A DNA stretch of 64,000 nt from Streptomyces sp. NBC_01471 (lineage in GTDB: Bacteria > Actinomycetota > Actinomycetes > Streptomycetales > Streptomycetaceae). The stretch spans positions 930,001 to 994,000 of the forward strand of contig NZ_CP109450.1 in the NCBI RefSeq assembly GCF_041438865.1, written 5' to 3'. The notes below the pieces were generated by a model, which was not told where the DNA came from, searched no databases, and saw only the letters and a list, made by a program, of their open reading frames with translations. This document shows positions 59,898 through 64,000 of the stretch, in pieces. Within the stretch, counting starts at the first letter, position 1; each line of letters begins with the position of its first letter. The translations under genes were made by a program, and so were the position numbers.

Positions 59898-61235
59898 TCA
59901 GGCGTCGCGTTCGAGCAGCCGGCCGACCGGCTCGCCCAGTACGCCGTTCTCCGCGATCCGCTCACCCCGCAGCCAGGTGGAGCGCACGACGCCGTACAGG
60001 GTCTTCCCGGCGTACGCCGTCACCTGGTTCCGGTGGTACAGCTCGGCCGGGTCGACGGTGAACGTGTCGTCGGGCGCGAGCACCGCGAAGTCGGCGTCCC
60101 GGCCGGCCTCGATCGCGCCCTTGGCGGACAGCCCGGCGAGCTCGGCAGGCGCCGAGGACATCCAGCGGACCACGTCGTCGAGGCTGTGGCCCCGCTCGCG
60201 CGCCGCCGTCCAGATCGCCGGGAGCCCCAGCTGCAGGGAGGAGATACCGCCCCAGGCATCGGCGAAGTCGGGGGTCTTGAGGTCGGTGGTGCAGGGCGAG
60301 TGGTCGGAGACGATGCAGTCGATCGTCCCGTCGGCCAGCCCCTGCCACAGCGCGTCCTGGTTGGCGGCCTCGCGGATCGGCGGGCAGCACTTGAACTCCG
60401 TTGCCCCGTCCGGGACTTCCTCGGCCGTCAGGGTGAGGAAGTGCGGGCAGGACTCGACGGTGACCCGGACACCCTCGCGCTTGGCGGCGGCGATCAGCGG
60501 CAGCGCGTCGCTGGACGAGAGGTGCAGGACGTGGATCCGCGCGTCCAGCCGCCGGGCGAGCGCGATGAGGCCCTCGATCGCCGCGTTCTCGGCGGCGCGC
60601 GGGCGGGAGGCCAGGAAGTCGGCGTACTGCGGGCCGCTGCGCTGCGGGGCGTCGGCCAGCTGGTGCGGGTCCTCGGCGTGGACGATCAGCAGCCCGCCGA
60701 AGCCGGCGATCTCGGCCATGGACCGGGCGAGCTCCTCCTGGTCCAGCTCGGGGAACTCCTCGACCCCCGAGGGCGACAGGAAGCACTTGAAGCCGAACAC
60801 CCCGGCGTCGTACAGCGGGCGCAGGTCCTTGACGTTGGACGGGATCGCACCGCCCCAGAAGCCGACGTCGATGTGCGCCTTGCTGCGGGCCACGTCCTGC
60901 TTGGTCCGCAGGTTGTCGGCGGTCGTGGTCGGCGGCAGCGAGTTGAGCGGCATGTCGAGCAGCGTGGTGATCCCGCCCGCCGCGGCGGCCCTGGTCGCGG
61001 TCCAGAACCCTTCCCACTCGGTGCGGCCGGGGTCGTTCACATGGACATGGGTGTCGACGAGGCCGGGGAGCAGCACGTCGTCCCCGAAGTCCGTCAGCCG
61101 GGCGCCCTCCGGCACCTCCGCGTCGTAGGGCAGCACTGCTGCGATCTTCCCCTCGGCGACGGCGACCGATGCGGCGCGCGTCCCCTGGGGGGTGATGACT
61201 CGCGTCGAGCGCAGTACCAGTTCGGTGGTGGACAC
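59898..61235 (-). CDS. allB: allantoinase
   Basis: 445-residue cyclic amidohydrolase opening allantoin to allantoate in purine degradation. Metal ligands H63 and H65 ([13 protein letters not shown]), carbamylated Lys150 ([16 protein letters not shown]), H186 (LIVHAEDPH), the His in [11 protein letters not shown], and Asp in [14 protein letters not shown] are visible; the [10 protein letters not shown] segment is allantoinase-specific as opposed to hydantoinase. GTG 61235 follows AGAGGGG. It is divergent from an IclR-type regulator, with two matching boxes between. The following allantoicase and glyoxylate genes are not in this window. Confidence 0.93.
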   Translation of the reverse strand: MSTTELVLRSTRVITPQGTRAASVAVAEGKIAAVLPYDAEVPEGARLTDFGDDVLLPGLVDTHVHVNDPGRTEWEGFWTATRAAAAGGITTLLDMPLNSLPPTTTADNLRTKQDVARSKAHIDVGFWGGAIPSNVKDLRPLYDAGVFGFKCFLSPSGVEEFPELDQEELARSMAEIAGFGGLLIVHAEDPHQLADAPQRSGPQYADFLASRPRAAENAAIEGLIALARRLDARIHVLHLSSSDALPLIAAAKREGVRVTVESCPHFLTLTAEEVPDGATEFKCCPPIREAANQDALWQGLADGTIDCIVSDHSPCTTDLKTPDFADAWGGISSLQLGLPAIWTAARERGHSLDDVVRWMSSAPAELAGLSAKGAIEAGRDADFAVLAPDDTFTVDPAELYHRNQVTAYAGKTLYGVVRSTWLRGERIAENGVLGEPVGRLLERDA

Positions 61236-61264
61236 CCGGGCCCCTCTTTCCATATAGCGAAATT

Positions 61265-61372
61265 CACGTTCCAGTAATGGAGTGTTCGCTGCGCACCGTG
61301 GCTCGTCAAGACCGGACAGGCCGCCTGGATGATTCCACAAAGCAAAAGCCAAATTTCGGCTACCGGAATGTG
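61265..61372. promoter_or_regulatory. two inverted CACRTTCCRGTA boxes in the allB-allR divergent region
   Basis: CACGTTCCAGTA (61265-61276) points right and CACATTCCGGTA (61372-61361) points left, 10 of 12 bases the same. The first lies 30 bp before the allB start. They are good candidates for the operators of the adjacent IclR-family protein. Confidence 0.6.
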
Positions 61373-61533
61373 CTTCTCTCTGGCGCCTCCGCGTCCGGAT
61401 CGTACCCATCCGATGGCCCGATCCGGACAAAGGGGTCCTGACCGGCCCCTTCGCCTGTCGCGGAGGGGGATACCGCGGACCGCGGGCCGGTAGGCTGGCG
61501 CCTTGCCCCGCCCGCCTCGAAAGGACCGCCGCC

Positions 61534-62337
61534 GTGCCGCAGTCCCACGCCAGCGCACCCGACGCCAAGACCGCAGCACCGAGCGGTGGCGTCCAGTCCC
61601 TGGAGCGCGCCTTCGATCTGCTGGAGCGGATGGCCGACGCCGGTGGAGAGGTCGGCCTGAGCGAACTCTCGGCCGCCAGCGGTCTGCCGCTGCCCACGAT
61701 CCACCGGCTGATGCGCACCCTGGTCGCCTGCGGCTACGTACGCCAGCAGCCCAACCGGCGCTACGCGCTCGGCCCGCGCCTGATCCGGCTCGGCGAGTCG
61801 TCGGCCCGGCTGCTCGGCACCTGGGCCCGCCCCTATCTCGCCCGGCTGGTCGAGGAGACCGGGGAGACGGCGAACATGGCCCTGCTGGACGGGGACGAGA
61901 TCGTGTACGTCGCACAGGTCCCGTCGAAGCACTCGATGCGGATGTTCACCGAGGTGGGACGGCGCGTCCTGCCGCACTCGACCGGCGTCGGCAAGGCGCT
62001 GCTCGCCCACACCTCAGCGCCCGAGGTCCGCGCGCTGCTCGCGAGGACCGGCATGCCGGCCGCGACCGAGAAGACGATCACCACACCCGAGGGGTTCCTG
62101 GACGCGCTGGAGGTCGTACGCCGGGCCGGGTACGCGGTGGACGACAACGAGCAGGAGATCGGTGTCCGCTGCCTCGCGGTGCCGGTGCCCAACTCCCCCA
62201 CGGCCGCCGCGATCTCGATCTCCGGTCCGGCAGGCCGGGTGACGGAGGAGGCGACCGAGCGGATCGTGCCGATCCTCCAGGGCATCGCCCAGGAGCTCTC
62301 GGCCACGCTCGCGAGCGCGGGAACCCAGCAGGTCTGA
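61534..62337 (+). CDS. allR: IclR-family regulator, probable allantoin repressor
   Basis: 267-residue IclR-type regulator: winged HTH at ~20-75 ([20 protein letters not shown]) and an effector domain to ~260 ([40 protein letters not shown]), the region that in AllR binds allantoate or glyoxylate. The location opposite allB matches AllR of Streptomyces, a repressor of allantoin catabolism. GTG 61534 follows AAAGGA. Symbol given on context and family. Confidence 0.85.
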   Translation: MPQSHASAPDAKTAAPSGGVQSLERAFDLLERMADAGGEVGLSELSAASGLPLPTIHRLMRTLVACGYVRQQPNRRYALGPRLIRLGESSARLLGTWARPYLARLVEETGETANMALLDGDEIVYVAQVPSKHSMRMFTEVGRRVLPHSTGVGKALLAHTSAPEVRALLARTGMPAATEKTITTPEGFLDALEVVRRAGYAVDDNEQEIGVRCLAVPVPNSPTAAAISISGPAGRVTEEATERIVPILQGIAQELSATLASAGTQQV

Positions 62338-62404
62338 TCCGGCCGGGGACCTGGCGGCCCGGCCGGACACGGACACCGGCGGACCGGCTCGGACGCCGGG
62401 ACGC

Positions 62405-62424
62405 CCGGACCCGGTCGGGTCCGG
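62405..62424. terminator. 8-bp-stem hairpin between convergent genes
   Basis: CCGGACCC and GGGTCCGG flank the loop GGTC, midway in the 126 bp between allR and the leftward ABC ATPase stop. It may act on both transcripts. Confidence 0.55.
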
Positions 62425-62463
62425 TCCGGAATCCTGCGGGTCCGGTGCCTATCGGTCCGCGGC

Positions 62464-63141
62464 TCAGCCGACCGGCACGGTGAGCCGCCCGTCGGCCATC
62501 GACACCGTCCGGTCCATCCGGTCCAGGTGCGTGTGGTCGTGGGTGACCAGCACCGTCGCGGTCCCGCGGGCCCGGGTCAGCGTCACCAGCAGGTCCAGCA
62601 CACCCGCGCCGCGCTCGTGGTCGAGGGCGCTGGTGGGCTCGTCCACCAGGAGCACCGACGGCTCGTTCATCAGGGCACGCGCGATGTTGACGCGCTGCCG
62701 CTGACCGCCGGAGAGCTGGTGCGGGCGCCTGCCCGCCTGGTCCGCGAGGCCCACCGTGTCCAGCAAATCCACCGCACGCTCGCGGACTTGAGCGGCGGAC
62801 CGGCCCGAGAGATGCGCCATCACCTGGAGCTGCTCGGCGGCCGTCAGGGCGGGAAGCAGATTCGGCTGCTGGAAGACGATGCCGATGCGTTCGCGCCGGA
62901 GCGCCGCCTTTCCGGCGCGGCTCAGCGAGGCCGTGTCCGCCCCGTCGACAACCACCCGGCCCCGCTCCGGGGTCACCAGCGTCGCGGCCACAGCCAGCAG
63001 GCTGGACTTGCCGGAGCCGGACGGTCCGACCACCGCCGTCAGCGAACCGGCCGGGACATCGAGGGTCACCGCGTCCAGCGCGACCACCCGGCCGTCCCCG
63101 TCGGGGTAGGTCAGCGTCACGTCGTCGAGGGTCAGGGTCAT
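62464..63141 (-). CDS. ABC transporter ATP-binding protein (MacB/LolD type)
   Basis: 225-residue ATPase: Walker A GPSGSGKSS, Q-loop IVFQQPNLLP, signature LSGGQRQRVNIARALM, Walker B VLLVDEPTSALD, His loop LVTHDHTHLDRM. The sequence is like MacB/LolD-type ATPases that partner FtsX-like permeases in efflux or mechanotransmission. Its ATG overlaps the stop of the permease gene (ATGA). Exported substrate unknown. Confidence 0.93.
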   Translation of the reverse strand: MTLTLDDVTLTYPDGDGRVVALDAVTLDVPAGSLTAVVGPSGSGKSSLLAVAATLVTPERGRVVVDGADTASLSRAGKAALRRERIGIVFQQPNLLPALTAAEQLQVMAHLSGRSAAQVRERAVDLLDTVGLADQAGRRPHQLSGGQRQRVNIARALMNEPSVLLVDEPTSALDHERGAGVLDLLVTLTRARGTATVLVTHDHTHLDRMDRTVSMADGRLTVPVG

Positions 63142-64000
63142 CGTGCGCTCCCGAGAGCGGTCAGCGGGTCGACGGCGGTGATCCGCCGGATGGACAGAGC
63201 GGCGCCGAGCACGCCGAGGGCGACGATCACGGCGGCGGGGAGCACCGCGGTCAGCGGGTCGAGCACGAAGGGGACGCTCCCCGGCACGACAGCACCGATC
63301 CCGGCGGCAAGGGCCGTGCCCAGCAGTGTCCCGGCCAGCAGCATCAGCACCGCCTGGCCGAGCGCGTCGCGCAGCAGATACGGGGTGGAGGCACCCAGCG
63401 CCTTCAGCACGGCGATGTCCCCGCTGCGCTGGATGGTCCAGACCGTGAAGAACGCGCCTATCACCATGGCCGAGATGACGAACAGGAAGCCGCGCATCAG
63501 CTGGAGCGAGCCGTTCTCCGCACGGTAGGAGGGGAGCGCGCTCAGCGAGCCGTCCAGGGTGAGCGTCTTCGTACCGGCCGCCCGGTCTCCCGCGCCGAGG
63601 TCCGCCCCGCCGGTGGTGGTCAGAGCGACCACGCTGGCGTGCTCCCCCGCGTGGAGCGAGGTCCACGCGACGGGGGTGTGACTGTACGAGTCGTCCCCGG
63701 CGACCGCGGTCACCGTGAGCTTCCTGCCGGACAGCGTGACGGTGTCCCCGGCCGCCGCGCCCAGGTCGTCCGCTGCGCCCCTGGACAGCACCACTCCGGA
63801 TGGCCCGGGCTCCGCGGGCGCCAGACCCGAGCCGGGCCGCACCGCGAACGCGGAGACCGCGGCCGTGCGGCTGCCCGCCTCCGCGTTGCCGGTGCCGATG
63901 GCGAGGGGCTGTGCGCTCTTCACCCCCGGCTGTGCGGCCCAGGTGCGCCAGGCGCTCCGCGGCAGCTGCGATCCGGTGAAGGACGCGGACTGGCCCGGCG
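63138..64000 (-). CDS. FtsX-like (MacB-type) permease, 5' end outside window
   Basis: About 287 C-terminal codons of an ABC3-type permease. An extracytoplasmic region with GVVLSRGAADDLGAAAGDTV and LTVTAVAGDDSYSHTPVAWT is followed by three helices typical of the FtsX C-terminal module (MRGFLFVISAMVIGAFFTVW; ALGASTPYLLRDALGQAVLM; VIVALGVLGAALSIRRITAV). The stop overlaps the ATPase start. The N-terminal helix and most of the external domain lie beyond base 64000. Confidence 0.9.
   Translation of the reverse strand, partial: PGQSASFTGSQLPRSAWRTWAAQPGVKSAQPLAIGTGNAEAGSRTAAVSAFAVRPGSGLAPAEPGPSGVVLSRGAADDLGAAAGDTVTLSGRKLTVTAVAGDDSYSHTPVAWTSLHAGEHASVVALTTTGGADLGAGDRAAGTKTLTLDGSLSALPSYRAENGSLQLMRGFLFVISAMVIGAFFTVWTIQRSGDIAVLKALGASTPYLLRDALGQAVLMLLAGTLLGTALAAGIGAVVPGSVPFVLDPLTAVLPAAVIVALGVLGAALSIRRITAVDPLTALGSAR

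Noticed and set aside
58429..61128. A ~900-codon open frame on the plus strand
   Set aside because: It is antisense to the AIM24 and allantoinase genes and has no recognisable domain.

Overview
The window is chromosomal DNA from a high-GC actinomycete, almost certainly a Streptomyces. The support is strong G/C bias at third codon positions, frequent GTG/TTG starts, ATGA/GTGA overlaps, F420-type oxidoreductases, AIM24, ROK and DedA/PAP2 families, and Streptomyces-type IS elements. No rRNA, tRNA or CRISPR array was seen. Everything here was read by eye from the sequence; family names are recognition calls, not database hits.

Region 1 (1-20 kb) is ordinary core/auxiliary metabolism. It opens with a gamma-glutamyltransferase cut by the window edge. 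A DedA-PAP2-PAP2 operon and a four-repeat membrane protein (COG4705-like) follow, and both promoters carry the same GTCTAC-N6-GTAGAC palindrome. Next come a bipartite lipoate-protein ligase and a reductive pyrimidine/hydantoin catabolic cluster: beta-ureidopropionase, aminotransferase and dihydropyrimidinase, with a luciferase-like F420/flavin oxidoreductase and an NTF2-like protein nearby. Then come a PPOX-type F420 protein, an XRE regulator, a secreted gamma-glutamyltransferase, several uncharacterised genes, an internally deleted CocE/NonD hydrolase, exonuclease III and a metallo-hydrolase. The region ends with a PcaL fusion of the protocatechuate pathway.

Region 2 (21.2-34.3 kb) is an insertion-sequence graveyard that begins right upstream of pcaL. 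It holds an IS701-like transposase, an IS5-type element with a homopolymer frameshift, an IS4 element with a visible target duplication, a decayed DDE transposase, a doubly frameshifted ISAzo13-like element, and fragments of at least four more IS5-type copies. Apparently intact genes survive between them: a DinB protein, a membrane alpha/beta hydrolase, a thioredoxin-reductase-like flavoprotein, a small membrane protein and an excisionase-like HTH protein. A diverged ~87-bp hairpin sequence occurs twice (27.15 and 33.12 kb).

Region 3 (34.9-42.7 kb) looks like an extracytoplasmic flavin electron-transfer module. It comprises a ferric-reductase-like transmembrane protein with an FAD/NAD domain, an FMN-binding protein with a flavinylation motif, ApbE, and a DUF2231 membrane protein. 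A two-component system is divergent from it, and the intergenic region carries three 11-bp-spaced TCAG repeats. A truncated M56 peptidase and a YdcF-type membrane protein follow.

Region 4 (43-48 kb) carries small coiled-coil paralogues, a Ser/Thr kinase with a seven-repeat WD40 propeller, and a decayed gene. Region 5 (48-64 kb) is again orderly metabolism: a sugar ABC transporter with ROK kinase, GntR regulator and Gfo/Idh dehydrogenase sharing a TTGTCAG-type operator; a thioesterase-P450 pair; a NarL-type two-component system; AIM24; allantoinase with divergent IclR-type regulator and paired boxes; and a MacB/LolD-like ABC transporter running off the right edge.
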